This document shows positions 1 through 11,455 of a stretch of DNA of 64,000 nucleotides, piece after piece (positions within the stretch are counted from its first letter, which is position 1; every line of letters begins with the position of its first letter). Source of the DNA: Pseudo-nitzschia pungens (Eukaryota; Bacillariophyta; Bacillariophyceae; Bacillariales; Bacillariaceae); contig CM074759.1 in the NCBI GenBank assembly GCA_037355855.1, forward strand, positions 930,001 to 994,000. Reading direction: 5' to 3'. Position numbers and translations under genes: made by a program. A model generated the notes under the pieces. That model saw only the letters and a program-made list of their open reading frames with translations. It searched no databases and had not been told where the DNA came from.

Positions 1-803
1 GGGAAAGTGTGAATGAATCTTGGTTTTGCTTCGTAAAATCGTTACAAATCAATAAACTGCACAGCAGGAAAATACAAGGCTTTCGTGCTGTGAGATTTTT
101 CATCATCCCCTAGCGTATTCTCTCTTGGCGCTGCGCTGATAGGTTTTCCGTTGCTATTGTCGACAGGTTTTCTTTGCTCATTCGAGGAGCATTATCTCTC
201 CAGTTGTTTCGCTTTTAATCAAACTCAGTTTCTCCTTCGACAGATAGATTGGTTCACCTCTGTTCGTTTCCAGCATGCAGTCTCTAGTTGTAAGTTGGAA
301 TTTGATTTGTCGATTGCTGATCATTGTCGAAAGAGATATTTTTGACGAAAATCAATGATGGTCTAAATTACAGAAAGTGGCATGTCCTATCAAGTACTTA
401 CGTACTTAGTACTTACGGTAGATTGAAGATACAAATACAGTGATCGGGATTTCGAGTGACATCATTGGTGCGCATAAAATTTTTTTGTTTTTATTTTCGT
501 GAAACCTACGGCTAACAACGTACGTGCCATCATTAATCCCCGTAACACTTGTTCGGCCAATTGTTGCATACCGTAAGGTTACCTTTACCATTGATTACGT
601 GCGCGATGACTTGTACAAGTACGAGCACCTCTGCCGTGTGACGGGAAGACGGATTGATCAGGTTTGAAGGATGGTATATGTATGTATATCAAGTACTATT
701 CATACCAGTACCTACTTCGTATGTTCGTACGGTAAGATTTTAATGTAACTTAGTCCAGGCTTACCGTAACCTTAGGCTGACCCTATCGTCTAGTCGCGGC
801 ATA

Positions 804-830
804 AAAATCGAGGGTAATACCCTCGATTTT
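804..830. repeat. Perfect 12-bp hairpin
   Basis: AAAATCGAGGGT at 804-815 is followed by the 3-base loop AAT and its exact reverse complement at 819-830. It sits inside a larger inverted-repeat neighbourhood (see 895-1121). No gene ends next to it, so a terminator role is not supported; it more likely belongs to a foldback-type element. Confidence 0.75.
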
Positions 831-894
831 GGGCATCACTTTCTGGTACTAATTTCTACGTGAGACTCATTCGACCAAAAAATGGTTATTATCC

Positions 895-1121
895 AAAAAT
901 CGGCGCATATGCGTCGATAACTTAATATTTCATCTGTTCCCATGTGTATACTTGGTTGAGTATTTGCAACAACAAGAGCACCTCTGAAGTCTATAGAACC
1001 ATATACCTATGGAAAGAGGAGAGTGAGAGCTTTCTAACAAGCCATTACTTGTTGATATTGGATGAATACTTTAGAAGTTAGGATTGCTCCAAAATGAACA
1101 AGCGCATATGCGCCGATTTTT
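895..1121. repeat. Inverted repeat pair (19-bp perfect arms)
   Basis: The arm at 895-913 (AAAAATCGGCGCATATGCG) is exactly reverse-complementary to 1103-1121, with about 190 bp between. Weaker outer similarity is seen between about 776-790 and 1208-1220 (AGGCTGACC motif in inverted orientation). This suggests a degraded non-autonomous inverted-repeat element; no target duplication was found. Confidence 0.5.
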
Positions 1122-1345
1122 TGATATTTTTCGGGGCGCCATCACCAAACGATAGGGAGTGATTTCGGTCAGCGAAAACGAAAATATTTTCGTTTTTTTT
1201 TTCTTTTTTGTCTATGGTCAGCCTTACCGTACTGCGTGAGAGAGAAAGATTTTATTTTTTAATTTTAAAAGATTGATTTTTCTTTCTTGTTGCTTCATCA
1301 TCACAAAATTTTGTGAACGAAGCGAAAAACGCTGAAATCCGATAA

Positions 1346-1446
1346 TACTACGAAATTCCTAACACCTGTCCTCCACTTCACGTAGAAATAAGGATATACT
1401 GGTAGGTGCGTAGAACCAACGGACAGCTGTTAGGAATTTTGTAGTA
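1346..1446. mobile_element. MITE copy A, Tc1/mariner-like ends
   Basis: A 101-bp sequence begins TACTACGAAATTCC and ends GGAATTTTGTAGTA, with inverted arms of about 26 bp (two mismatches). It is closely similar along its whole length, including the interior, to 32876-32970. The outermost TA on each side can be read as a TA target duplication, as made by Tc1/mariner transposases. It has no coding capacity, so it would depend on a transposase elsewhere. Confidence 0.75.
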
Positions 1447-1766
1447 GCAACAGGTGTCAAATCTCAAATTTCAGGGTCAGATATTAATTAAACAATTTAT
1501 TGATTTGAATGAATAATAGGAAGATTGAATTGACGAACCACTTATGTGGATTTGCGTCGCATCAACTGTCAGGGCCCAGTGCAACAAGATGGTTGCTCGT
1601 GGTTCTGAGATGCATCTGACCCGCAACAGAAAATGTGATGCAAACTTTTTTTTTCAGAACACGAGTCACTCTGATGGCATTTTGAATACTAGTGTCCATG
1701 TAACGAAGTTCTGATCGTGGAGATGGGCGCTGGAACGTAGGAAATTCACATTAACTCCCTCTGCGA

Positions 1767-2855
1767 TTAACACAGCACATCAGAAAGGCTGATTTCGGAC
1801 GTTAGAGAAGGTCGCTTGCATGAAGACTCATCATCCTCAAACATTTTTTTGGAATTGAGGAAGCAAATCCTAAAAGAACGCCCATTACGACCAGTACTTG
1901 TGTACAACTCCCACGGTGTCGACGTATGAATCATAGCATGATTATTGAAGACTGCTATATCGCCCTTCTTCCATTTGATACAAACAGAGTTCGTTACTGT
2001 ATTCACAAACGTGTGAAAGATGTAAGCCATCAACTCCCACGACTCTTCCCGACTCAATCCAACAAATCGATTGAACCTACTCGGTGTAAAAAACATTCGT
2101 TTTCGTCGTGTGTTTTTATCCCTATGTATCAGAGGTCGAATCACTTGATCTTCCTTTCCCTCTTCAGGAAAAGGACCAAGTCGGGTGAATCCATCTGTAT
2201 CACATCTGGAATCGAATAAAGAGATCACATCATTGTCGAAGATGCATTGTAGTTCATTTACTTTCGTTTTCAGAGTGGGTGGCAATGATGCGTATGCTGT
2301 GTCCATATTGGCGAAGATGGTGTGCCCCCCCTCTTCGGGCACGTCCAATACGTGAAAAGCACTAACCACGTTTGGAACAGTTGTCTTTTTGGACCCGACC
2401 AAATCCATATGCCAAAGAGGTCCACAGTGGGCAAGATCTCTCAACTTTAGATTCACGTCTCCCGTTCGTTTTCCAACGTGAGGTTCATCCGGCTCACGAG
2501 GGAAGGGATGGAGAACTTCTTCTTTCTCTATCGCCTCGTTGTCTACTTGCGGATCGAATGATTTAACGAAGGCAAAGAATTGTTTTGGTGTTGGCATTTT
2601 CGCATCGCCGTTGTTTTTGTTGCGAAAGATGATGACCGGACACCGTTGGAAGCAATCTTCGACGATAAATGACAACTCTTCCTCGCTTGGGTTTGTAACA
2701 TTGAAGTCCTCAATGATAGCAACCCATGGAACAGAGTAGGGGGTCGTCATCTTAAGCGCGTTGGAGGTGCAAGGCAGAGTGGTAAGCATTTGCGCCACTA
2801 CTAGTAGCAGTAGTACAATACAGCAGATATAGTTGTGTAACATTGTTGCGATCAT
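1767..2855 (-). CDS. TauD/TfdA-like Fe(II)/2-oxoglutarate dioxygenase
   Basis: Probable non-heme iron, 2-oxoglutarate-dependent oxygenase of the TauD family; substrate unknown. The open frame extends upstream to 2948, but the first ATG is at 2855, giving 362 aa. From that ATG the protein starts with a hydrophobic stretch (CCIVLLLLVVAQML, about residues 12-25) typical of a signal peptide or anchor, which argues for this start. The iron-binding HxD is visible as WHMD (H149, D151) and the distal histidine in MIHT (about H310), followed by an Arg-rich stretch (GRSFRICF) expected to bind 2-oxoglutarate. The length suits the family (about 280-360 aa). No intron is needed. Secretory or endomembrane location is inferred from the N terminus. 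Confidence in the family is good. Confidence 0.85.
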   Translation of the reverse strand: MIATMLHNYICCIVLLLLVVAQMLTTLPCTSNALKMTTPYSVPWVAIIEDFNVTNPSEEELSFIVEDCFQRCPVIIFRNKNNGDAKMPTPKQFFAFVKSFDPQVDNEAIEKEEVLHPFPREPDEPHVGKRTGDVNLKLRDLAHCGPLWHMDLVGSKKTTVPNVVSAFHVLDVPEEGGHTIFANMDTAYASLPPTLKTKVNELQCIFDNDVISLFDSRCDTDGFTRLGPFPEEGKEDQVIRPLIHRDKNTRRKRMFFTPSRFNRFVGLSREESWELMAYIFHTFVNTVTNSVCIKWKKGDIAVFNNHAMIHTSTPWELYTSTGRNGRSFRICFLNSKKMFEDDESSCKRPSLTSEISLSDVLC

Positions 2856-4739
2856 TAATGGAGGAGGGCGCCTAGTAGGAGGGTATTGTCTGGAAGGTTG
2901 AAAGAGGTTTTGTAATGTGTTGATTTGATTGCGTGTTGGATGCAACAAGAAGATAGTCTTTTGTAGTAGTACTAGTAGTACTTCTAGCTAGTACAAAGTG
3001 GTAACGTTGCGATCGTTTCTGTGGGCGGGCGAAGGGCCTGCTACTACTACTAATACTACTAGTAGAAAATTTGCACTAATCTTTGTCGTCTCCTCATCTA
3101 GTAGTACGATACTAGTACCGGTACTCTAGAAATTGGGACTGCGCCTTTTCCAAACAACACGCTTGAACAGAACAAGAAGCAGTAACTTGACTTCCCATTT
3201 CAATGTTACACATTTTGATGTGACTGGCGTGAACGACGTGCCGCGCGATGACACCAGATCTTGAGGAACGAGCATTCTTCTTGTCGAAGAGAAAAATCTT
3301 GCCCTCTTCCCTGCGACAGTAACACCTTCAACAACCATGGTGCTGTTGATGTCCGCTTCTGAGATTTCTGATGATTCAATCAGTCTAAAAAAGCATACAC
3401 AAATTTTGATGATACTAGTAGCTAGTACTAGTACTAGTACTAGTAGTGAGGATTAGAAGAAATTAGTACGAGAATGGCAAAAATGCAATATATTGCTTGA
3501 GCCTACTGCGATACTAATTACAAGGCGGTGTGACAAAAGACAATATATTTGCAAGAATTTTTCAAAAGCGCTGACAATAAAATTATGGATCACCTCCCAT
3601 AATTGTCACTTGAACATTTTGAATCATTTTCAGTCTAGAAGCTCTTCATCATCATTTCATGGAAAATGTAACACTACTAAAGACAGAAAAAGCTCAGATA
3701 CACTACTAACTTTGCTGTAGGATGAGATGCCAGATTGCATCAAAACAAATGATGACAATACTCTTAACATGGATCATAAGAATGTTTGAAACTCAAAAAA
3801 GTTCTTAACATCTTCTTCTGGGATGAAATACAACAAAAAAAGTTTGCAAACATATGAGAGAAAACACCAAACAAACAGCCTTAGTACTACTAGTATTTTT
3901 TTTATTAGTGCTTCCTATGCATTGGAGAGTGAACCCATACCGTCCATTTAGAATTTAGCAGCTTTAAATTGGTGGTAACCTTACTCCTCATGAGCACTTG
4001 CCAGCTCAAAACCGTCATGCATCATACACTCCAAAAGTTTAGATTAGGAACAAGTTCAAGTCCTACGAGTATTACTGTACTGGTATTCAATATTCTCAAC
4101 ACCAATTTAAATTGCTCGTAAGGTTACCGTTGTCTTCCTCCTCATCCCGAATTGCCATTACGGTTTACAGTTTCGGTAATTATGACGTAGACTCTAAAAA
4201 CAAGGGGCATACATGAATTTCCGATAATATCATCCTTGCCGATTATTAGCCGTCGGACTTTCTTCCATGTGCACTCATCAATCAACAACACGGGTCATAA
4301 TAAGCAGGTTGTGAAACTGCATAAGAAAAGACAACCGGTAACCTTACCCATGCGTCGCACAACAAACTACCAGCAATTACGTACGAAGAAGCAAGAAGGG
4401 AAAATTTTTAAAAAATAATGAAAGTGTTTCCCCCAACAAACGATATTAAAGCTACCGCTACCATAACTATGCTCAACAGCGGATCCTGAAGACAAACTTT
4501 AAAGTATTACTTCTACTATATATTGTTGCACATGTTACTGTGCCGAACTACGTACTTCTTCCTTCATACATTTTCGAGAACCCAGTCTCATCTGGTATTT
4601 TTCCGACACAGTAGTAGATTCCGTACGACTTCCTAGTCATATCGGTAGAGGAACCGGTTCACCATCAACTTTCTCTCACCAGCATTATACTATTTATTTT
4701 TTCACGGACTGCGAATATACCGTTGGTGCAACTCGTTCC
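2856..4739. other. Intergenic DNA, microsatellites and no firm gene
   Basis: This gap holds CTA/GTA microsatellites (about 3041-3064 and 3413-3448) and many short TACGG/AAGGTTACC motifs. A 70-aa minus-strand frame at 3126-3338 has an ATG and could be an exon (an acceptor-like TTTTTTTAG lies just upstream on that strand), but it matches nothing I know and has no partner exon. The rest shows no coding signal. Confidence 0.6.
3413..3448. repeat. CTAGTA microsatellite
   Basis: Short tandem run built from ACTAGT/CTAGTA units, which are self-complementary. It is one of several such runs in intergenic DNA of this window (also 3041-3064, 15776-15805, 42215-42245 and 42768-42852). Confidence 0.8.
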
Positions 4740-6232
4740 ATGTCGACTGAGCGGCACTCCAGGAAAGCAGCAACACCAATGGAAGAGAAACGACTATTGT
4801 TCGAAATATCGACACTCTCGCTCGACGATCCTGCGGAAAAGAGAAGGAATGCGAGCAACGGCGGCATATTCCGCGTCGTCCTCTCTCCTACTGGACGCGA
4901 GCTGCTTGGATCGACCCTCTTTTGGATCGGATTTGGTCTGTTTGGTTGGTTCTTCCCCCGAGCACTAGGCCATCGCGATAAGTCGTACTTGTCGCGGGTA
5001 CCCCCGTATCAAGTTGTGGGTGGCAGCAACAGTGACGCCACAGTGATTCTGGATTTCGAACTGAGTCAACCTCTCGTCGATCCACCCATCGTGGACAGTG
5101 AGTTTTGTACATGAGTATCAGTTTTTCTCTTGTTGGAGCACCGCCTAGAAGAGCAAGTCGCTGTTGTCAGACAAATGCCTAAGATCGATCCTCACCTTCT
5201 CTTCCCTTGCTGCATCTATCGTTGAGCCTTCTTGCTTCGAATCACCTCTATTACGTTCCCCCTGATCTTTCTCGTCGCTCATGCATGGTATTCTCACACC
5301 GGCGCGGATGCTGGTTCCGGTAGCGCTCTCCCGACCCGAACCGCGTCTACGATTCTGAGACTCCACCGTATCGCCACCGTGATTTCCGCATTTTCTGCGG
5401 CCATCGGAATGGCGGAAGGAACTACGGTTTTGATCAAGCAGTGGGTAAAAAGGCGTCGTCCGAACTTCTACGCACTCTGTGCGTTTGATATTTTCCAGCG
5501 AAAATGCACGAGCTCGCCCGACCACATAAAAGAGGTACGCAAGGGACAAATTTCTGTATCTGGAAATCGGAAATGCGACGGTGATCGACAATGGAATTGT
5601 ACTGTATTCCGTCTCCTTTCTTTCATTCTCACGTTTTGTCGTGTCGTGTCGTGTCGTATCGTGCTGTGTCGTGTTGTTTGCCGGTTTGTATTGTGCTGTG
5701 TTTGTTCTGTGTTATGCTGTGTTGTTCTGTGCCGTTTTTAACTTATTTTTTCCAACACCGAAAGGCGCAACTTTCCTTCCCGTCGGGTCATTCCAGTTTG
5801 ACGTGTTGCGGCATGGTCTTTTTGGTGTGGTACTTGCACGCAACAAAACCAAGGTCCGGTTGGTTGTCGTCGAGGTTCTTTTCCTTGGTTGTCTGCACCT
5901 CTCTCCCGGTGGGGTGGACTCTCTTTGTGGCAGCCTCACGTCTCGTCGATCACTGGCACCACCCGCCCGATATTTTGGCCGGGTTGGCGCTGGGATTTAC
6001 GGCGTCCACGATCGCGTACCACCACTGGTATCCTCCCATATGGTCACCGAATGCCGGGGTCCCGTTGGCTTTGTTGTCGAAGGGAAACAGTGCCGACGAC
6101 TATGGCATCACAACAAATGGTGGTGCAACTTCTAGTGTGGCGGGATCATCGACGGCGACGACAACGACAGAAATGAATGGCGCCGTACGAAGGAACACCG
6201 GAGAGTTCGTGACGATTACGTTAGACGCTTGA
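4740..6232 (+). CDS. PAP2-family lipid phosphate phosphatase, three exons
   Basis: Membrane PAP2-type phosphatase, likely acting on phosphatidate or a related lipid phosphate. I join exons 4740-5097, 5227-5534 and 5765-6232; both introns are GT-AG and keep phase, giving 377 aa. The three PAP2 signatures appear in order: KX6RP (KQWVKRRRP) near the end of exon 2, PSGH (FPSGHSS) at the start of exon 3, and SRX5HX3D (SRLVDHWHHPPD) soon after. The exon 2-3 join restores the usual spacing before FPSGHSS. Hydrophobic helices surround the motifs (for example LFWIGFGLFGWFF and SLTCCGMVFLVWYL). The C-terminal 60 residues are Ser/Thr-rich and probably cytosolic. The second intron contains a long GTGTC/TGTGC low-complexity run. 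The family call is firm; the substrate is not known. Confidence 0.9.
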
Positions 6233-8179
6233 GCGATTGCCGATTCGGCGTTTGGACAGAAATAGGAACTGGATCGAATTCTCAAACGGAATGGACTAGA
6301 ACACAAATGAGCGAATGATTCGACAACTGGCACAAGAAGAACCGCTCGATACAGCGACTGCGAACAGAGTCGTTTCAACTGTGTCGAAACACCACGACTT
6401 GGACTACACGCAGCGGGTTTTGTTGGTCCCTCATCGCCACACCTATTTCGCAAGGACGGAACAACTTGGTCTGAAGATCACAAACATGGTTTCTACTCTA
6501 TTTTCTCTTTTCCCATGGAACTACTGTCTTACGGGTGCAGGGGGAAAAACGACAGCAACAGGCATGCCCTCCTTTTGCATTTACAGCAGTACGGTAGAAG
6601 TAGGTGTAATTGTTACATTTCCCTTTACGAGGCTTGTTCATAAAACTGCATACTCACGCGTTTGGACTAGCCAAGTGTCAGCCCTCTGCGGTCTCACATT
6701 GACATCCTCAATCATCACATGCAAAGCCATTCGAAAACCCGTCGTGTGAAACAAAACGCGGTAACCACTGTATAAACTTTGGGAATTTGCCAGATGTGCT
6801 CAGGGCACCCACACAAACACGAAAACATGAACGCTTCCTTACGGAACCAGTGTATGGGGCGACACTCCCAGCGATGAATGAAACGATAGTTCGTAAAAGT
6901 AGATTTGTGAAAGTCACCCCACAAAATCGTTGATAGCTGTCTGCTGTGAGTGTTTTGATTGAGTGAGTCATACGTTCAGTGGTACATATTCTAACGGTAT
7001 GAGTATCACACATCCTCCGACAAGCGATCCTAGGATTATTCCACAAACACAACGCATAAAAAATTGGAGAAGGTATTTGGCACTCACCGTGTGATACTTG
7101 GATCTAACACCGTAAGTACCGGTACCTGGTATGATACTGGAGTGGCGGTTGTGATTGAGATTCATTCATTCTTGTTGTTCCGATGACGGAAGGAGAACAA
7201 ACGAAAAATTGAATCGTGGACATGCATTGTATCGCGCCTTTTTTCCTGCCCGTGGGGAGAGTTATTTGTTTTGTATCAACGTCCGTTTTGTGAGTCGCGA
7301 ACGTCGCTAAAGTTTTCCCCCGCCTCGGTACACCCTTGGTCCTGCCACCAATAAATGTCTAAGGGATAAATCTATTTCGTCACAGTGTTCTTCTGAAAAA
7401 GGATTAGGACTTTTTTGCATCACCATCCCCCGCGGGTTCACGTGACCAAGTAGTGTTTTCAACGTTCCGACGAAAATTGAGGGGGAGAGGGAATGTGAGT
7501 ATCGAATTATTTTTAATATGGATAGTGGCGAACGGACGTAGTTGTATACTTTTATTCAACTACGAATATTTTAATAGATCGCCCGAGAATAATTTTTGTT
7601 CGCGCACAAAAATCAGTATGACCAATCACATAGTCAACCCGCGGCGTTAAACCCTCCCTCAACCTCCTTCTCATCTAATCTTGGAAGCATCGAAAACCGT
7701 AAGCTCCCGTAACAGTTTAGTGAGGTGTTGCTGAAAGGCAGCGGCATCCAATACGGGAGGATTACGGTGTAGCGAAGCAAACCTTTGGCTCTAACATTTT
7801 TTGACGTTACCAAACCATTAGCAATGCTACACCGGTCTTGCGGCGAAGCAACATTGGTGTATGAATACGTACGAGTAAGGTTACCTGCGAGAAACAAACA
7901 ACAATCGGAGCACGTCCATTGTAGAGATTAGACATCAGCCAGCAGCCGTTCGGGATTACAATAAGGAACATAGATCGAGTTACGAGTACGTATCCGATTC
8001 AGTTCAAGAAGCAACTATCGTAACGTGGTGGGATTCATGGACATTCATATTCTTGTGGTGCGATCGACATCTGATGAATCGAAGCTTTGAGGACAGAACC
8101 AACACTGGGAAGCGAACATTTTAAAGTAATATTGAATAGGGTAAATAGGGCACGCTGAAACACACGGCACGCAGCAGCT
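6233..8179. other. Intergenic DNA, no gene seen
   Basis: Nearly 2 kb between two plus-strand genes. Short frames occur on both strands (up to 144 aa), but none shows domain motifs, convincing composition or splice partners. Dispersed GGTACCGG and TAAGGTTACC motifs are present. The final 100 bases before 8180 would carry the promoter and 5' UTR of the next gene. Confidence 0.6.
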
Positions 8180-11100
8180 ATGTCGTCTTCGGATGACAAC
8201 AATAACATCGCCGACAGCGGCGATATAACCCCAACGGATCACATTGGAGACCGAGTCGATACACCAAACCCAAACGATGTTTTATGCGGTCGGGGAGGAA
8301 ATATCAACTCCCACACAGGAAACGAGCAATTCCGCAAACTTGTTGAGAAGCGGAAACGTGTTTACCTCACGGCGCGTTTCAAACGCGAAAAGCGATTGAT
8401 CGCTTCGTCCATTGTCAACGAAATACGAGCCATGAAACCTCCGGGTCGCTTTTTGGCACGAAAGGGTAGCATGAAGGACGACAGTGGGTTTTGGTACGAC
8501 ATCGGAGACGAAAAGGCTAGAGACAAAACTTCACAGGCCCTGCGGGAGAACGCACCCTCCATCCGAGCCGAGATCGAGACGGAAATCAATCAACAACGTG
8601 CCGAGATGAGGCGGCAGGAGACGGCAGCTGATCCGCCCCCGGCTTCCGCCAAGACCTCTCCCAACGAATCGCTGTCGTACCCCTCTCCCCCAATGGGGCA
8701 CCACCACCCGGGAAGTCACGTTCACCACGGGCATCCTCCTCCACCTCCCCCCCATCCCGTGCATTCGTACAGCCCTCATCAAAGCCATTATACACAGCAG
8801 TATTATGATTACTATTATCATTACTACGGATACGGAGCGCCTCCGCCCCCTCCTCCGCCGGGCTACACGGGAAGCGGTGCACCACCGGAAGGAACTCCTC
8901 ATCCTCCGCATCCACCGGGATTTCCTCACGCAAACCCACCGCATCCGTACTGGGCCACACAATCAACAACTCCCGGTACAAACACGAATGCTGCTGGGTC
9001 AACTCCACCTCCCCCACCAGTTCCTCCGGGATCCTCGCATCCCATGGGAGCTATGTCTACGAATGCGGTGGTCAGCCCGTCTCCTCCACCGCACGCGAGT
9101 CGTGCAAATGGGATGCACTCAAATCCAACTCCAAAAACGGATGGAAATCCAATTCCCATTGTTGCAGATCACGCCTCCGCTGTAACGAGCATGAATTCGA
9201 CTGCCCATCCGCACCACTACACCAAAGCCAGAAACCAAGAAGAAGAAGATCGGCGCTTGGCAATTGCCTTGCAAAACGAAGAGAATGCCAAGGCATTCGA
9301 AGATCGTAATCGCCGGTTTGGTTCAGACAGGAGATCTTCGCGATCGACGGCCTACTGTGCTCCCGGATATCGCCCGCGGCTGTTGAACGACAGCGTCGAA
9401 GCACCCAGTGAGAGTCATGGTTCGACACCTAATCGGAAGAAGCGACCGCCCATGTCCGCGAGTCACTTTTTCGCTTCGACCCATTCGCACAACAGAGAAA
9501 GGACTAATTCTGGTTCTAATGCCATGGGTGGAAACCCTTTCCATAACGAGACACCGACAGCCTCTACACCCACGAATGTGAACATGGGAAGCGATCCCAA
9601 TGTACGAATGAATCACGAAGATCAGTACGAAATGAATCTAAAGCCCCCTGCGGCAATGAATCCGAAAGAACGACATGAACACAGTACCACCAACGTTGAC
9701 AACAATCATGGTATTGACCGCAACCACGATCACAATCACGATCACAATCACGACTTCTCCATTTCTTCGTTTTCAACAAAAGGACGGATGGAATTCAAGG
9801 ATGATAGTGAATTCAGTCTGTTCGGCGAAGGCGGAACCGTCATTCCTCCGTCTAATGCCAACAGCACAGGATCTTTCACCCGAGTTCGAAACATATTTGC
9901 TGGTACCTCACCGAACACTTCAAAACAGAACGACAATAGCAACAATCAATTTAATCCTATTGCTCTCGACCAAAGTGATCGAAATCATCGGCAGGTACAA
10001 CATCAGCCGCAGCTGAGTGGTTCAGGAAATAATGCAAATAGCAACCGTCAGGGTCACGATGATTATGATCACAACCAACAGCATCAACAACAGCAGAACC
10101 ACCAGGAGAACAACCAGGAGTCTTCACTGTTGTCGCAAGTTGCAACTCACATCTTGGGGAATCTCGGTGTTGGAGGCTCGACCTGGAATGATAGCAACAA
10201 TTCCTCGAACAAGCAAGAACATCACCATCGCGGAAACAGCGACGAAGGCGAAATGGAAATGGAGTTGGGTCAAGAAGTTATCATGGATGTCAGAGACGAA
10301 TCATCGAGCATACCGCCTCCTAACAAGAGAGGCAATGGCACACAGATCGATTGGCCGTCGAGAACTGGTTGTCACACTTGGATTCCTGATTCCATGGTGG
10401 ACACCACGGGGTCATGCAATTTTGGGCACGATGATAATAGTCGTGACGAGGACGTCAATCATCAGCCTGCTGCTATGCCTCATCATCAGCATCAGAATAA
10501 TCAGCAGCACCAACGCCAGCATCAGCACCAGCATCAGCATCAGCATCATCGCCACCGTCATCCAAACGATCATTCCCTTATGCGTGAAAGCAGCTACGGT
10601 CGTTCTGACATATCTCCGATCAATTCAATGGATATGGACTTTTCTCATTCCTCCAACATGGGAGTTCGAGAGCGTTCAAACAACAACAACAACGGCGGTG
10701 GTAGTTACACCTCCTCGTCGTTGATGAACGTATTTGATCAGAAAACTGTAGATTCCAATCCAGAAGAATTACTACCGCAGATTCACCGATCTGTTTTGCA
10801 GAAAGTACCCTCCTGGGATCGTAACTACCGCAGTCGGTCGCCTGTGTCACTCGGAGAGATTTCAGGTGTGCACGAAATGGATAACTCACTTATTCGAGTT
10901 CATTCACGCGATGGAAAGGATAAGATGTTTGGTAACATGGGAAACACTACCGTGTCACAGCCTCCCTCATCTACGGGACAACACAATATGCACCAGCAGC
11001 CACACATTCACCAAAATCATCACGACGAAAATCATCATCATCCACATCAAGGCCTGCAATATCATCAGCCGGTGAAATCTTCATCGATGCATGGTCATCA

Positions 11101-11197
11101 CCATCACATCCATCAGGATCTTCATAACCAAGCACCTCTTTCGTCGCAGACACAAAATTACAGCGAGTCGCGTGAGATCGATATGGACTGGGATTAA
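8180..11197 (+). CDS. DUF6824-domain protein with His/Gln/Asn-rich tail
   Basis: A single-exon 1005-aa protein of unknown function. Residues about 30-130 form a DUF6824-type domain: the hallmark NDVLCGRGG (32-40) is followed by a GNxxFR segment and GFWYDIGDEKAR. These domains are abundant in diatoms and are suspected, not proven, to bind nucleic acid. Residues about 170-320 are rich in Pro, His and Tyr. A short EEEDRRLAIALQ segment near 352 resembles a ubiquitin-interacting motif. The remaining 600 residues are intrinsically disordered, with poly-His, poly-Gln and poly-Asn runs. The start is the first ATG in frame, just before an acidic leader. A regulatory nuclear role is an inference. A second DUF6824 gene lies at 49823-51950. 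Confidence 0.9.
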   Translation: MSSSDDNNNIADSGDITPTDHIGDRVDTPNPNDVLCGRGGNINSHTGNEQFRKLVEKRKRVYLTARFKREKRLIASSIVNEIRAMKPPGRFLARKGSMKDDSGFWYDIGDEKARDKTSQALRENAPSIRAEIETEINQQRAEMRRQETAADPPPASAKTSPNESLSYPSPPMGHHHPGSHVHHGHPPPPPPHPVHSYSPHQSHYTQQYYDYYYHYYGYGAPPPPPPPGYTGSGAPPEGTPHPPHPPGFPHANPPHPYWATQSTTPGTNTNAAGSTPPPPPVPPGSSHPMGAMSTNAVVSPSPPPHASRANGMHSNPTPKTDGNPIPIVADHASAVTSMNSTAHPHHYTKARNQEEEDRRLAIALQNEENAKAFEDRNRRFGSDRRSSRSTAYCAPGYRPRLLNDSVEAPSESHGSTPNRKKRPPMSASHFFASTHSHNRERTNSGSNAMGGNPFHNETPTASTPTNVNMGSDPNVRMNHEDQYEMNLKPPAAMNPKERHEHSTTNVDNNHGIDRNHDHNHDHNHDFSISSFSTKGRMEFKDDSEFSLFGEGGTVIPPSNANSTGSFTRVRNIFAGTSPNTSKQNDNSNNQFNPIALDQSDRNHRQVQHQPQLSGSGNNANSNRQGHDDYDHNQQHQQQQNHQENNQESSLLSQVATHILGNLGVGGSTWNDSNNSSNKQEHHHRGNSDEGEMEMELGQEVIMDVRDESSSIPPPNKRGNGTQIDWPSRTGCHTWIPDSMVDTTGSCNFGHDDNSRDEDVNHQPAAMPHHQHQNNQQHQRQHQHQHQHQHHRHRHPNDHSLMRESSYGRSDISPINSMDMDFSHSSNMGVRERSNNNNNGGGSYTSSSLMNVFDQKTVDSNPEELLPQIHRSVLQKVPSWDRNYRSRSPVSLGEISGVHEMDNSLIRVHSRDGKDKMFGNMGNTTVSQPPSSTGQHNMHQQPHIHQNHHDENHHHPHQGLQYHQPVKSSSMHGHHHHIHQDLHNQAPLSSQTQNYSESREIDMDWD

Positions 11198-11455
11198 GAT
11201 TAATTCTAAATATGCAGGGGGATAGAATGCCGAAAGAAGCTTTGGTGAGATGGAAGCCATGTCGTTTCGACCCATACGATTGATAAATAGAATACAACAT
11301 TTCTACTAAATATACACAGCAACTGATCCGAATATCCCGGGTTGAAAATCCCATCGCATCGAGTAGAATAATATTGTGCTTGACTAGACTGTTTAGGGGT
11401 TTAGTTCTCAACCTGAAATAAACTCTATTCAAACCTTGATCAACCATTAACCAGT

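Larger units (their letters stand above)
1..1766. other. Intergenic DNA with inverted repeats, no gene seen
   Basis: AT-rich sequence with only short, low-complexity open frames (64 aa or less). It holds a perfect 12-bp hairpin at 804-830, a 19-bp inverted pair at 895-913 and 1103-1121, a palindrome near 1176-1195 and a small MITE at 1346-1446. I see no convincing coding exon. Confidence 0.7.

Noticed and set aside
804..830. The perfect hairpin as a bacterial-type terminator
   Set aside because: The genome is eukaryotic, no gene ends there, and the hairpin lies within a wider inverted-repeat setting.
776..1220. The AGGCTGACC inverted pair as a full transposon
   Set aside because: The outer similarity is short and imperfect, and no target duplication is present.
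3126..3338. A 70-aa minus-strand frame with an ATG
   Set aside because: No domain, no partner exon and the 3' half is hydrophobic and basic in a way common to random AT-rich DNA; noted only as a weak possible exon.
6315..6749. A 144-codon plus-strand frame after the PAP2 gene
   Set aside because: It lies directly downstream of a complete gene, in likely 3' UTR, and shows no domain or splice link.
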